Part shown: in pieces, positions 1-7,528 of the stretch
Layout: each line of letters opens with the position of its first letter
Numbering within the stretch: the first letter of the stretch is position 1
Origin: Aliiglaciecola sp. CAU 1673
GTDB lineage: Bacteria; Pseudomonadota; Gammaproteobacteria; Enterobacterales; Alteromonadaceae
Length of the DNA: 64,000 bases
Assembly: GCF_029223185.1 (NCBI RefSeq)
Contig: NZ_JARHUG010000006.1
Coordinates: forward strand, 124,001-188,000
Reading direction: 5' to 3'
Program-made: the position numbers and the translations under genes
The notes under the pieces: model-generated
Told to the model about the DNA's origin: nothing
Databases searched by the model: none
Seen by the model: only the letters and a program-made list of their open reading frames with translations

Positions 1-1
1 C

Positions 2-448
2 GGCCAGCAACCGCCAACCATGGCCGTTGGATACCGTAAATGGCCGTCTTTTATGCCGGTAAAAGACATTGATGTCAGCAATAAATATGTTGGCGGCGGT
101 ATGTTGACCACGCCTTCGGATCTGGTGCGTATGACCAGTGCCCTGATGAACGGCAAGTTAATGCAGGACGCCACCCGCGAAAAGATGCTGAGTGTTGCCT
201 TTCCCGAGGCGTCCAAAGACCAGGCCATTGGCTGGATATGGCGCGAGTATAAAGGGCATCGGGCCTTTTCCCACAGTGGTGGCATTAACGGCTTCGAGTC
301 CTTTTTATTGCATCTTCCCGAGCTGTCTATAAGTGTGGCGCTGATGGTAAATGTGGATGATTTCGATTATACCGGTCGCACCACTTATCAGCTGCTGGAC
401 CTGTATTTATCTGAACTGAAGTTGACAACAGCAATGCGTGTGGAGTGA
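2..448 (+). CDS. Serine beta-lactamase-family hydrolase, C-terminal part (cut by window edge)
   Basis: The reading frame is open from the first bases, so this is the 3' end of a longer gene. The visible 148 or so residues carry the features of the C-terminal half of class C beta-lactamase / penicillin-binding-protein-like serine hydrolases: a GGGMLTTPSDLVRM segment typical of the family, then the HSGGINGF motif that fills the role of the KTG box, followed by a beta-strand run. The Ser-x-x-Lys active site must lie upstream of the window. Enzymes of this family range from D-Ala-D-Ala carboxypeptidases to esterases, so the substrate cannot be called. An internal ATG at 20 is available but is probably not the start. 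Confidence 0.75.
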   Translation, partial: GQQPPTMAVGYRKWPSFMPVKDIDVSNKYVGGGMLTTPSDLVRMTSALMNGKLMQDATREKMLSVAFPEASKDQAIGWIWREYKGHRAFSHSGGINGFESFLLHLPELSISVALMVNVDDFDYTGRTTYQLLDLYLSELKLTTAMRVE

Positions 449-722
449 GCCAAGGCATATTTCTAACCTTTGCATTGGGTCTGGCGTCTTAGCTTATGAT
501 TAAATGTGACGCACCAAGTCCTGTCGGAATTATATCCTTTTCAGTACAAAGCCCTGCCTCAGGTTGCTGCGATGGTGAGCATACTCATGGCTGTAACGTG
601 CATTAGGCTGCCAATACCACTTTTAATCGATCCGTTGACAGATATCTCAAATTGGATTGAGGCTGGGCATGTGTTCTGATTTTTATTAGTCTGGTGATGA
701 ACTTGGCAAACAGCTTTTGCGA

Positions 723-1451
723 ATGGCACAACATCCTCTTCACCTAAGGTATCCACAACGCAGACTTCGACCCTATATCCGCTGTTTTTGGCTGGGGCGG
801 GAGAGTCATCAGGATAGCTTCGATATTATTCCCGATGGTTGTATCGATCTTGTGCTGTGTACGACGTCACAGGAACAGACGTTTTGTTTTGGTACCAGCA
901 GCCGATTTCTTACTGTGCCTATATCACCTAACGTGCGCTATCTGGGCATTCGCTTCGCCCCGGGCCAAGCCCGTCACTTTATTAACACGCCGGCTCATCT
1001 CCTTACAGATAATCATATGGAGCTATTTGGTGCGCTTAAGCAGCGCCTATCGCCGGTATTTGCGCAACCTGACGCCGCGCAGGCCCTTGCCCTACTTGAG
1101 GAAATTTGCCTGAACTGGCTACAGCGTAATCCGCCGCAAGCCATGCGTTTGGATCAAATAATCAAAGGCTTGTCGCAGTATTCAGCTCTGCCGCTTGCGG
1201 TTTTTTGTGAGCAGATGGGAATTGGACAAAGGCAACTGCAACGCCTGTGTAAAGAGTGGATAGGCTTAAGTCCGAAACAATATCAACGTATTGCTCGCGC
1301 CAATCAGGCTCTTCATTTTCTGCAAAAAGGTGAAGACACGCCTTTGGCACAGATTGCCCTGGCATCTGGGTATGCGGACCAGAGCCATATGCAGCGTGAG
1401 GTCAAATGGTGTTTCGGACAAACGCCCTTGTCATTAATGCACAGTGAATAA
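723..1451 (+). CDS. AraC-family transcriptional regulator
   Basis: A 242-residue regulator with an N-terminal sensor-like domain (PDGCIDLVL and a following beta-rich stretch, resembling the DUF6597 domain) and a C-terminal AraC helix-turn-helix pair in roughly the last 85 residues, ending in a typical second helix-turn-helix (LAQIALASGYADQSHMQREVK). I chose ATG 723; an in-frame TTG lies two codons upstream, and neither has a clear ribosome binding site. It stands 81 bp upstream of a VOC-fold gene on the same strand. AraC-VOC pairs are a recurrent arrangement, so it probably controls that neighbour. The ligand is unknown. Confidence 0.8.
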   Translation: MAQHPLHLRYPQRRLRPYIRCFWLGRESHQDSFDIIPDGCIDLVLCTTSQEQTFCFGTSSRFLTVPISPNVRYLGIRFAPGQARHFINTPAHLLTDNHMELFGALKQRLSPVFAQPDAAQALALLEEICLNWLQRNPPQAMRLDQIIKGLSQYSALPLAVFCEQMGIGQRQLQRLCKEWIGLSPKQYQRIARANQALHFLQKGEDTPLAQIALASGYADQSHMQREVKWCFGQTPLSLMHSE

Positions 1452-1532
1452 GCAAGATGTCGTATTTTTTCAATATCTCTCTCCCTTAACAAGCCAGACT
1501 CACACCAGACCAACCACAACAGGAGAGAAAAC

Positions 1533-1904
1533 ATGAAAATCTGGTCTGGCATTATCACCGATAAATTGGCGACCAGCCGCGAGTTCTATCTGAAATTACT
1601 GGATGCCGAAGTGCTTTTTGAGAGCGAGTGGTTTGTACTGCTTACGTCCGGTGACAACCAATTGGGGCTGATGCTGCCCAATCTCGACAATCAGGCCCCT
1701 ATGTTTCGCGCCCCTGTTAAGGGACCTGGTGTTTGGCTGGCCATCGATGTGGACGATGTGGATGCCCATTACCGGCGGGTCAAATCCCTGGGCATCCCCA
1801 TCGCCCTGGATATTCGTGATGAACCCTGGGGCGACAGGCACTTCGCGGTAACGGATCCCAACGGCATCGGCGTGGATTTTGTGCGGCACCAGGGCGTTGA
1901 GTAA
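1533..1904 (+). CDS. VOC-superfamily (glyoxalase/dioxygenase fold) protein
   Basis: A 123-residue single-domain vicinal-oxygen-chelate protein. It opens with a beta strand leading to DKLATSREFYLKLLDAE, the usual first helix of the fold, and ends with the DPWGDRHFAVTDPNG-type strand (here EPWGDRHFAVTDPNG) and VDFVRH. The final motif is that of the glyoxalase/bleomycin-resistance-like subgroup. The ribosome binding site AGGAGAG lies just before ATG 1533. It sits directly downstream of an AraC regulator, which suggests an inducible role in detoxifying or binding a small molecule. Substrate and metal dependence cannot be judged from sequence. Confidence 0.78.
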   Translation: MKIWSGIITDKLATSREFYLKLLDAEVLFESEWFVLLTSGDNQLGLMLPNLDNQAPMFRAPVKGPGVWLAIDVDDVDAHYRRVKSLGIPIALDIRDEPWGDRHFAVTDPNGIGVDFVRHQGVE

Positions 1905-2057
1905 ATAGCGAGGGGCAGGGCAGTTTGCCCTGTCTGGACATTCCGGACAATGCGGCTTGGCATCAAGCAACATCTGTTAACAATCAAAGGTTGAGCAATT
2001 TCTGGGCAAGTACAGCGCTGCAAGGTAAGGTAGGAAGACCAAAAGGGAAGGAGAATT

Positions 2058-2594
2058 ATGTCGTATCTGATTGGACAAAGGGTGTCGCTAAGACCCCTAT
2101 CAAAGGATGATGCCGCAGTGATGCACCTGTCATTGCAAGAGCCCCTTATCAACGCACTCACAGACACCTCTGGCACTTTCAGCTTGCAGGACGTGGAGAC
2201 TTATTGTCAGCGCGTGGCAGTGGCGCAGAATCGCTGGGACTTCGCCATCGTCCGTCCTGGTGGTGAGATGATTGGTGAGCTCAGTCTGAATGAATGGGAT
2301 AGCACCCGGGCGAGCGCTAATTTTCGTATCGCCCTGTATCAACCGGAATTACTGGGGCAGGGGCTGGGTGCGGAAGCCGCACGCCTGGCCATTCAGTTTG
2401 GTTTTACCGATATTGGCCTTAAATCCATCAGCCTTGAAGTGTTGGCAATCAATGCCAGAGCCAGACGCTTGTATCAAAAGCTGGGTTTTGTAGAAGTATC
2501 CCAAGCGGATACGGCCGAATGGGTGAAGATGGAGCTCACGGCAGAGTGTTATTTTGCGCCCATGCGAAATGGGCGTAGTATCGTCGAAGACTAG
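2058..2594 (+). CDS. GNAT-family N-acetyltransferase (RimJ/RimL-like)
   Basis: A 178-residue acetyltransferase of the GNAT fold. The N-terminal VSLRPLSKDDA strand-helix, the central GELSLNEWD strands, the acetyl-CoA loop GQGLGAEAARLAIQFGF and the closing LEVLAINARARRLYQKLGFVEV are diagnostic and place it in the Acetyltransf_3 (RimJ/RimL) group. These enzymes acetylate protein N-termini, antibiotics or small amines; the target is not predictable here. The start at 2058 follows a strong AAGGAGA ribosome binding site. It appears monocistronic, converging with the membrane-protein gene downstream. Confidence 0.85.
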   Translation: MSYLIGQRVSLRPLSKDDAAVMHLSLQEPLINALTDTSGTFSLQDVETYCQRVAVAQNRWDFAIVRPGGEMIGELSLNEWDSTRASANFRIALYQPELLGQGLGAEAARLAIQFGFTDIGLKSISLEVLAINARARRLYQKLGFVEVSQADTAEWVKMELTAECYFAPMRNGRSIVED

Positions 2595-2608
2595 CCGCTC
2601 AAAAATCT

Positions 2609-3118
2609 TTAGAGGTTATTTCTATCCTGAAAATGCTGCGAAAAACTGTGCTGATGCAGCATCTTCTCGATATTCTCTTTGTACTTTGAAACACGGCCGG
2701 GGATGGAGTACAGAATGGCGCAAAGTGCTGCCTGCATCAGGAAAAAGATTGCGGCATAAAGTGCTGCCTTTTGAATAAAGATAGCCAGGCCGCAAAAAGA
2801 TACGAGCAGATAAACCAGGGCAATATTCTGGGTCTCAAACCAGTTGGAGAAGCGTTTGTTGAGCTCGGGGATCAGGCAATGCCACTCGTCGGGCGCCTTA
2901 GTTCTTGTGCTCAGGTAGGCGGAGATCACAAATATCTTGCGTGCGGTACTGATCAGATAAGCCAGGCTGGCCAAAAACACAAAACCGCTACCCACCACCG
3001 TCGTCTCGTTGATTTCCCTGCTGGTACCGATAATGCCGCCCACCAGGCCAATGGAGTAAAGCATCACCTTAAAGGAGGCTTCCTGCAGGCGTTTGATTTC
3101 GTCTTGTAGGCTATTCAT
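2609..3118 (-). CDS. Small integral membrane protein of unknown function
   Basis: A 169-residue protein with about four hydrophobic spans: two near residues 18-35 and 42-60, then a pair near 100-118 and 120-140. They are separated by a polar stretch (residues 65-95) and followed by a basic, His-rich tail. The N-terminus begins with an amphipathic helix (NSLQDEIKRLQEASF). I do not recognise a family. The gene converges with the upstream GNAT gene, leaving only 14 bp between stop codons. No signal peptide or enzymatic motif is visible. Confidence 0.55.
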   Translation of the reverse strand: MNSLQDEIKRLQEASFKVMLYSIGLVGGIIGTSREINETTVVGSGFVFLASLAYLISTARKIFVISAYLSTRTKAPDEWHCLIPELNKRFSNWFETQNIALVYLLVSFCGLAIFIQKAALYAAIFFLMQAALCAILYSIPGRVSKYKENIEKMLHQHSFSQHFQDRNNL

Positions 3119-3364
3119 GGGCTGTCCTTGGCTGGATGGCGAGAAATTAGCCTATCCGGATATAATCCTGATGTCATGGTTTAATGTTGTTTGGGGCTGG
3201 GTGCAGGTCCTGGAATTTGCAAAAAACCATACAGGGGTAGGACTTATATCTACAGGATTGGGATTGCTGGCGGGAGCGACCAAATACGTCCTTGTACTAA
3301 TCAAGGCATGCCGGGCGACCAACCCGGCTATTGTTAAATACACTTCTGTCGATGACAGCGCCCT

Positions 3365-3399
3365 ATCAAGGGGCCGGTCATTGCCGGCCCTTGATTTTA
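3365..3399. terminator. Hairpin across the rsgA stop codon
   Basis: A 12-13 bp stem (arms 3365-3377 and 3384-3395, one bulged G) has the TGA stop of the rsgA-like gene in its loop. On the plus strand it is followed by a short T run (3395-3398), so it could terminate rightward transcription. On the minus strand it may protect the 3' end of the GTPase mRNA. Confidence 0.5.
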
Positions 3400-4421
3400 T
3401 ATGCGTCTGCGAGTGTTCTTTTGTAGAACTTGCCCAGCGCCTTATCATTGGCTCGCCTTTCAGATAACGATGCAGAATTCATCGCCTCTTCTTTGATTAG
3501 CTTCTGATAGTTTTTCCGGCGCCTTGCATCCAGCTTGCCGGCGCTCACCGCTGCAACTACAGCACATCCTGGCTCTGTATCATGGCTGCAATCGGAGAAT
3601 CGGCATTGTAATGAGAGCTCCTCAATATCAGCAAATGTAGAGGCGATACCGTCCTGACAATGGGCTATCTGAAGTTCACGCATACCTGGCGTGTCCAATA
3701 TCATTGCACCTCCAGGGAGGGAGATAAGTGAACGATTTGTGGTGGTGTGTCTGCCCTTATCGTCGTCTTCCCTGATGCCACCCGTTGCCTGCCTTTGTTC
3801 TCCCAACAAGGTATTGGTGATAGTTGACTTGCCGACGCCGGATGAACCCAGAATGACGACGGTTTTGCCAACACTAAGCCACTCATTGAGTACATCGGAA
3901 CAACCTGGGCTTAACGCGTTGATGGTTACCACTGGCAGGTTTTTATCCATCTGATGTACCTGTTCTAACCACATCTGTGGCTCATCGACCAGGTCGCTTT
4001 TACTCAAAACGATAACCGGCTCAACCTCTGCTGCATTGGCCAGCGACAGGTAGCGTTCAATTCTGTTCAAATTGAAATCGTCATTAAGAGAACAAACAAT
4101 AAAGGCAGTATCCACATTTGCCGCAATTAACTGCCAGTTAACGTCAGCACCTGCTGATTTTCGCCGAAAGCAGGTTTTGCGCTCGAGCAGCCGGTAGAAC
4201 CTGTGTTTTTTGTCCAGCAGCAACCAATCACCCTCCACCAGAGTCGGCATATTGGGCGTTAATTGCAGGCTGATATGCCCGGACTCTGTCGCTAGGGCAA
4301 CCCGGGATTTGTGTTGTTCGATGACGCGAGCAGGAATAACCTCGTCCCACTCATCAAGAGATAACTGTTGTTGAAAAAATGGATTCCAGCCAATACTGGC
4401 CACCGCTTGGTAATTCGTCAT
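3378..4421 (-). CDS. rsgA: Ribosome small-subunit-dependent GTPase of the RsgA/YjeQ family
   Basis: A 347-residue circularly permuted GTPase that assists late 30S subunit maturation. GTPase motifs occur in the permuted order: G4 SKSD at 140-143, G1 P-loop GSSGVGKST at 192-200, a Thr-rich switch near 226, and G3 DTPG at 243-246. An OB-fold-like N-terminal domain precedes them, and a zinc knuckle follows with Cys273, Cys278, His280 and Cys286. The N-terminus lacks the basic extension of the E. coli housekeeping protein, so this may be a second-clade paralogue. AAGGG lies 7 nt before ATG. The upstream leader contains a short ORF and hairpins that could attenuate expression (see findings). Confidence 0.9.
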   Translation of the reverse strand: MTNYQAVASIGWNPFFQQQLSLDEWDEVIPARVIEQHKSRVALATESGHISLQLTPNMPTLVEGDWLLLDKKHRFYRLLERKTCFRRKSAGADVNWQLIAANVDTAFIVCSLNDDFNLNRIERYLSLANAAEVEPVIVLSKSDLVDEPQMWLEQVHQMDKNLPVVTINALSPGCSDVLNEWLSVGKTVVILGSSGVGKSTITNTLLGEQRQATGGIREDDDKGRHTTTNRSLISLPGGAMILDTPGMRELQIAHCQDGIASTFADIEELSLQCRFSDCSHDTEPGCAVVAAVSAGKLDARRRKNYQKLIKEEAMNSASLSERRANDKALGKFYKRTLADAYKIKGRQ

Positions 4422-4435
4422 AGCAAACCCTTAAC

Positions 4436-4447
4436 ATTAACGTTAAT
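4436..4447. promoter_or_regulatory. 12-bp perfect palindrome upstream of rsgA-like gene
   Basis: ATTAACGTTAAT lies 15 bp upstream of the rsgA-like start codon, inside its presumed 5' leader. It could be an operator or simply AT-rich leader sequence; no family is assigned. Confidence 0.3.
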
Positions 4448-4460
4448 AACAATATGAAAA

Positions 4461-4511
4461 GGGGCTTGTGCCCCGGTTTACACCGGGCTGTATGACTAAC
4501 GGATTGGTTAG
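4461..4511 (-). promoter_or_regulatory. Three tandem leader hairpins (attenuator-like) upstream of rsgA-like gene
   Basis: Read on the minus strand, three stems follow the small leader ORF: CTAAC/GTTAG (4507-4511 with 4496-4500, containing the leader stop codon), CCCGGT/ACCGGG (4482-4487 with 4472-4477) and GGGGC/GCCCC (4470-4474 with 4461-4465), the last followed by TTTT. The second and third share bases, so they are mutually exclusive. That is the geometry expected of an antiterminator-terminator switch. The T run is short, so termination strength is uncertain. Confidence 0.45.
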
Positions 4512-4543
4512 TTTTTGCGCCCGGTCAGGTTCGCTACAATCAT
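4508..4543 (-). CDS. Putative 11-codon leader peptide upstream of rsgA-like gene
   Basis: A short ORF encodes MIVANLTGRKN and then TAA. It is preceded by a perfect AGGAGG (4550-4555) with a 6-nt spacer, a stronger Shine-Dalgarno than most full genes here have. A possible minus-strand -10 box TATACT lies at 4581-4586, with no convincing -35. Its stop codon sits in the first of three tandem hairpins and is 86 nt from the rsgA-like start. This arrangement matches regulatory leader peptides that sense ribosome stalling. No run of one amino acid is present, so classical amino-acid attenuation is unlikely. Confidence 0.4.
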   Translation of the reverse strand: MIVANLTGRKN

Positions 4544-4768
4544 TTGCTTCCTCCTAACCGATGTGTTGAATACAACGCCGAGTATATCGAAGCGTGACAA
4601 TTAGTACACCGGGTAAACGGAATAATTTGGTTTGATTGGTTTTTGCACCATCAACGGTATTCGAGCATCAGACAAATCAGGGTTAGAAAGAAGGTTATGT
4701 CATATACCTGGAGTGGGCGTTTTGATGCTGACTGATAGCTAACTGTAGGGGGAAGTCAGCGGGAGCTA

Positions 4769-4890
4769 CAAAATACATTCATGTATTTTGCCCTTCGGGC
4801 CAGCCTCGTTCGGCCGTTCCACCAGCATTGCAGGAGCAATGCGGAACAGCTTTAGCTGGCCTCGTAAGAGGTGAGCCATATGGATATGGC
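4769..4890. repeat. Array of consecutive short hairpins
   Basis: Stems lie almost end to end: 10-bp arms at 4769-4778/4781-4790, GCCC/GGGC at 4790-4793/4797-4800, a nested stem at 4816-4820/4843-4847 enclosing 4825-4831/4836-4842, CCTC/GAGG at 4860-4863/4868-4871, and 7-bp arms at 4875-4881/4884-4890. The segment looks like a compound palindromic intergenic element rather than a gene. It lies between the tmRNA terminator and the rsgA leader. Confidence 0.55.
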
Positions 4891-4954
4891 GAATAATTTT
4901 CTCCGGGCAAACTGGTGAGCCCCCTACGCGGGTTGCAACTCCCATTTCAACCAA

Positions 4955-4985
4955 TAAAAAACCCCACGCCTTTCGGCGCGGGGTT
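4955..4985 (-). terminator. Rho-independent terminator of ssrA
   Basis: On the minus strand, CCCCGCGCC pairs with GGCGTGGGG (9 bp with one G-U pair) around a GAAA tetraloop and runs into a T tract. It starts about 7 nt after the tmRNA CCA end. Confidence 0.85.
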
Positions 4986-4991
4986 TGTTAT

Positions 4992-5351
4992 TGGTGGAGC
5001 TGGGGGGAGTTGAACCCCCGTCCAGAAAGCGTCAACCGTTGGTACTACATGCTTAGTCTGTCATTTATTTAACTACTTCGAACTCCGGCAGACAGGATTT
5101 CTTGTAGCGGTCCTGATTCTATTTCGCGGTTCAACCCCAGGCGGGTTTCCCTCGCTAGTTTGTGTGGATGACCTTCCGAACCCCAGCCCACAAACAAAGC
5201 TTAGGTGGAAGGGCTCCTAACCGGTTATTAAGCGGCTAGAGCGTAGTTTTCGTCGTTTGCGACTACTTTAATGCGGTTTTTTAAAGAGGCCTACCGCACC
5301 TCTGCATGCACCTCGGGAATCATGAATCCTGTCGAATCCAAAATCAGCCCC
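4992..5351 (-). ncRNA. ssrA: Transfer-messenger RNA (tmRNA)
   Basis: A 360-nt one-piece tmRNA that rescues stalled ribosomes and tags nascent chains. The 5' end begins GGGGCUGAUUUUGGAUUCGA at 5351, and the 3' end carries the T-arm GGGUUCAACUCCC followed by a CCA-terminated acceptor at 4992. The tag reading frame (5260 down to 5228) encodes ANDENYALAA followed by two stop codons, the standard gammaproteobacterial degradation tag. The gene lies directly downstream of smpB on the same strand, as in E. coli, and is closed by a strong terminator. Confidence 0.97.
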
Positions 5352-5474
5352 GAAATTCTCTTACCCCATTAATATGGGGACGCGCATTGTAGATTACAAG
5401 GGCAGTAATCACAATGGTGGTCATCTATCAGATGTCCTGAGTGGATAAAAGTTCTGCATTAGCGAAAATATTGG

Positions 5475-5954
5475 CTAAACGCTGTGCTTCATGATCCTTT
5501 CTTTTTGGCGAGCCCAGTCTTTGTCCTTGATGGCATCGCGCTTATCATGGCTCTGCTTACCTTTAGCCAGATAAATCTCTACTTTGACCCAACAAGCTTT
5601 CCAATACATGGCAGTACAGACAATGGAATAACCCTGGCGCTCACGTGCACCAATCAAATGCCCTATCTCGCGCCGATTGAGGAGCAGTTTTCGGGTACGG
5701 GTCGGATCGCAAATCACATGGCTGGAGGCTTGATTGAGTGGCTGGATCTGCGCACCCATTAAATAAGCTTCGCCATTTTGGATAATCACATAGCTGTCGG
5801 AGATATTAACTTTGCCGGCGCGTATTCCTTTGACCTCCCAGCCCTGAAGCTCTATTCCGGCTTCGTACTTGGTCTCCAGAAAATACTCGTGACGAGCTTT
5901 CTTGTTCAGCGCTATGGTGCTGTTTTGTTTGGATTTGGTGTTCTTCTTAGTCAT
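5475..5954 (-). CDS. smpB: SsrA-binding protein SmpB
   Basis: A 159-residue small basic RNA-binding protein that delivers tmRNA to stalled ribosomes. The family hallmarks are present: [20 protein letters not shown] near the N-terminus, [18 protein letters not shown], a central LLLNRREI segment, and a basic C-terminal tail ([20 protein letters not shown]), which mimics mRNA in the decoding channel. It is full length. The ssrA gene follows 123 bp downstream on the same strand; ratA starts divergently 113 bp away. Confidence 0.96.
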   Translation of the reverse strand: MTKKNTKSKQNSTIALNKKARHEYFLETKYEAGIELQGWEVKGIRAGKVNISDSYVIIQNGEAYLMGAQIQPLNQASSHVICDPTRTRKLLLNRREIGHLIGARERQGYSIVCTAMYWKACWVKVEIYLAKGKQSHDKRDAIKDKDWARQKERIMKHSV

Positions 5955-6067
5955 GGCGGCGTATTATACTGCATCGAATTTTTTTGTCTGCGCTCCGTTG
6001 CATTTATTTGTCCGGGGCAGGCGGTATTCTTCTACATGGCACTGATACCGCAGAAAGAGGAGTATTG

Positions 6068-6505
6068 ATGGCGAATGTGAGTCGCAGCGCCTTGGTGCAT
6101 TTCAGCGCTGAATCCATGTTTGATCTGGTTAACGATGTCAATGCCTATCCCGAATTCCTGCCTGGTTGTTCAAAGACCCAAATCCTGTCGTCTGACGAAC
6201 ACCAAATGAAAGCCTCTTTGCAGGTGAGTAAGGGCGGTTTTCACCAATGGTTTACCACGCTAAACACACTTAAGCGGGGCGAATACATCCAAATGGAATT
6301 GGTGGATGGTCCTTTCGCCCACTTGCGCGGTGGATGGCGATTTGTGCCGCTCTCAGAGCATGCCTGCAAAATAGAACTGAATCTGGACTTTGAGTTTTCC
6401 AGCCGTTTGGCACAGTCGGTATTTGGCAAGGCCTTCTCTGCCATTGCCACCAATATGGTCACGGCGTTTACACAGCGCGCCAAGGAGGTTTACGGTGACC
6501 GATAA
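6068..6505 (+). CDS. ratA: RatA-family START/coenzyme Q-binding domain protein
   Basis: A 145-residue single-domain protein of the Polyketide_cyc / COQ10 family ([18 protein letters not shown] at the start, then [20 protein letters not shown] and [15 protein letters not shown]). The E. coli homologue, RatA (YfjG), has been described as inhibiting 70S subunit association; mitochondrial relatives bind coenzyme Q, so the true role may be quinone-related. ATG 6068 follows GAGGAG; an upstream extension lacks family similarity. It overlaps rnfH by 11 nt, so the two are translationally coupled, and it is divergent from smpB as in E. coli. Confidence 0.92.
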   Translation: MANVSRSALVHFSAESMFDLVNDVNAYPEFLPGCSKTQILSSDEHQMKASLQVSKGGFHQWFTTLNTLKRGEYIQMELVDGPFAHLRGGWRFVPLSEHACKIELNLDFEFSSRLAQSVFGKAFSAIATNMVTAFTQRAKEVYGDR

Positions 6506-6872
6506 GCAAATTCACCTGGAGGTGGTATATGCCTTGCCGGAAAAACAGGCTCTATTAGAAGTCGTGGTAGAGAAGGGCAGTACCGTTGAACAGGCCATTA
6601 AGGCCTCCGGGATTTTGAAGCGCTTCCCGGAAATTGACCTTGATGAAAACAAAGTGGGAATTTGGTATCGCACCTGCAAGTTGGACGATGAGCCGACAGA
6701 TGGTGATCGTATAGCCATCTTCCGCCCACTGATAGCCGACCCTAAAGAGGCCAGACGTCGCCGCGCAGAAAAGGCCATTGAAGAGGGGAGAGCAGATAAA
6801 GTCACTGGCGGAAGGCGCAATCCTCTGAAGAAAGACCTCGACGCCGAACAGGCTGATTCCTCGACAGAATAA
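6495..6872 (+). CDS. rnfH: RnfH-family ubiquitin-like protein
   Basis: A 125-residue member of the RnfH (UPF0125) family with a beta-grasp fold: [20 protein letters not shown], the [18 protein letters not shown] helix, and the conserved [24 protein letters not shown] segment. GTG 6495 is the start because AAGGAGG ends 6 nt before it, inside the ratA coding region. The overlap and order ratA-rnfH are conserved in enterobacteria. The molecular role is not settled; in phototrophs the name comes from linkage to rnf electron-transport genes, which are not seen here. The acidic-basic C-terminal tail (about 30 residues) looks disordered. Confidence 0.93.
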   Translation: MTDKQIHLEVVYALPEKQALLEVVVEKGSTVEQAIKASGILKRFPEIDLDENKVGIWYRTCKLDDEPTDGDRIAIFRPLIADPKEARRRRAEKAIEEGRADKVTGGRRNPLKKDLDAEQADSSTE

Positions 6873-6896
6873 AAAAAACGCCGGTTTTACCAGCGT
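6871..6896 (-). terminator. Terminator downstream of bamE
   Basis: On the minus strand, ACGCTGG pairs with CCGGCGT (one mismatch) around TAAAA and is followed by seven or more T residues. It lies 22 bp past the bamE stop and abuts the rnfH stop codon. Confidence 0.75.
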
Positions 6897-6918
6897 CTTA
6901 ATTCATTGATATGTACGC

Positions 6919-7269
6919 TTACTGATCCAGCGGCGTATGGAAATTTTCTGGTAATTCAAAGTCGCCAGTAACCTGACTGATACGATCATCTTGGAAATCG
7001 ATGATCAGCTCCTTACGGATCTTCTCGCCATCCAATCCCTTTTTCAAAGAATAGATGTAGTACCAGCGATCGTGGCTGAAGGCGTCGTTGACAACCGGCT
7101 GGCCGAGGACGTAGACCACTTGTTCTTTGGTCATGGCAATGCGCAACTTATCTACATCTTTTTGTTCAAGATAATTGCCCTGGGGCACGTCGATACGATA
7201 AATCCAGCTGGAGCAGGCTTGTAAGCTGGCTAGCGCTGCCAGCGCAATGGCGAATTTTTTATACTTCAT
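6919..7269 (-). CDS. bamE: Outer-membrane assembly lipoprotein BamE
   Basis: A 116-residue lipoprotein of the BAM complex, which inserts beta-barrel proteins into the outer membrane. A signal peptide (MKYKKFAIALAALASLQAC) ends in the lipobox LQAC, giving a mature N-terminal Cys19. The SmpA/OmlA domain follows with RIDVPQGNY, the conserved KLRIAMTKEQVVYVLGQPVV helix and DRWYYIY. ATG 7269 gives the expected signal peptide; a longer open frame upstream is not family-like. Order recN-bamE is as in E. coli. Confidence 0.95.
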   Translation of the reverse strand: MKYKKFAIALAALASLQACSSWIYRIDVPQGNYLEQKDVDKLRIAMTKEQVVYVLGQPVVNDAFSHDRWYYIYSLKKGLDGEKIRKELIIDFQDDRISQVTGDFELPENFHTPLDQ

Positions 7270-7401
7270 AGGTTTCGTCTTATCCCGAGCGAGGCCGCAT
7301 CCTACCTTAGATTGTCGGTGTCTGTCCACGCGCGGCGTTGTTGGGGGGAACAGGATTGTGGTTCGACTAGCTGGAAACGGCGGAGTTCCCATGCCCGTAC
7401 C

Positions 7402-7423
7402 TTTTTTGGTTGCGGCCAAAAAA
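7402..7423. other. A/T-arm hairpin between recN and bamE
   Basis: TTTTTTGG pairs with CCAAAAAA around a six-base GC-rich loop within the 259-bp recN-bamE gap. It could act as a weak terminator in either direction. Nothing else in this gap is recognisable. Confidence 0.3.
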
Positions 7424-7528
7424 AGAAAGCCCACCGTCACTTTGCTGCTGACAGCAGGCCCTCCGCGCTAACTTTACGTTTATGTATGACCGAGCAACCG
7501 CCTTTTCAATTCCCTTTGCGTAAAAAAA

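Noticed and set aside
3171-3467. Plus-strand open frame with a hydrophobic N-terminus (MSWFNVVWGWVQ...)
   Set aside because: It has no ribosome binding site, overlaps the rsgA-like gene end and its hairpin, and loses protein-like character after about 50 residues. It could be a gene relic, but support is too weak to list.
4766-4954. 62-codon minus-strand open frame
   Set aside because: It lies wholly over the hairpin array and its translation mirrors the palindromes; there is no ribosome binding site or family similarity.
7270-7440. Upstream extension of bamE
   Set aside because: It would bury the lipoprotein signal peptide; the ATG at 7269 gives the correct lipobox position.
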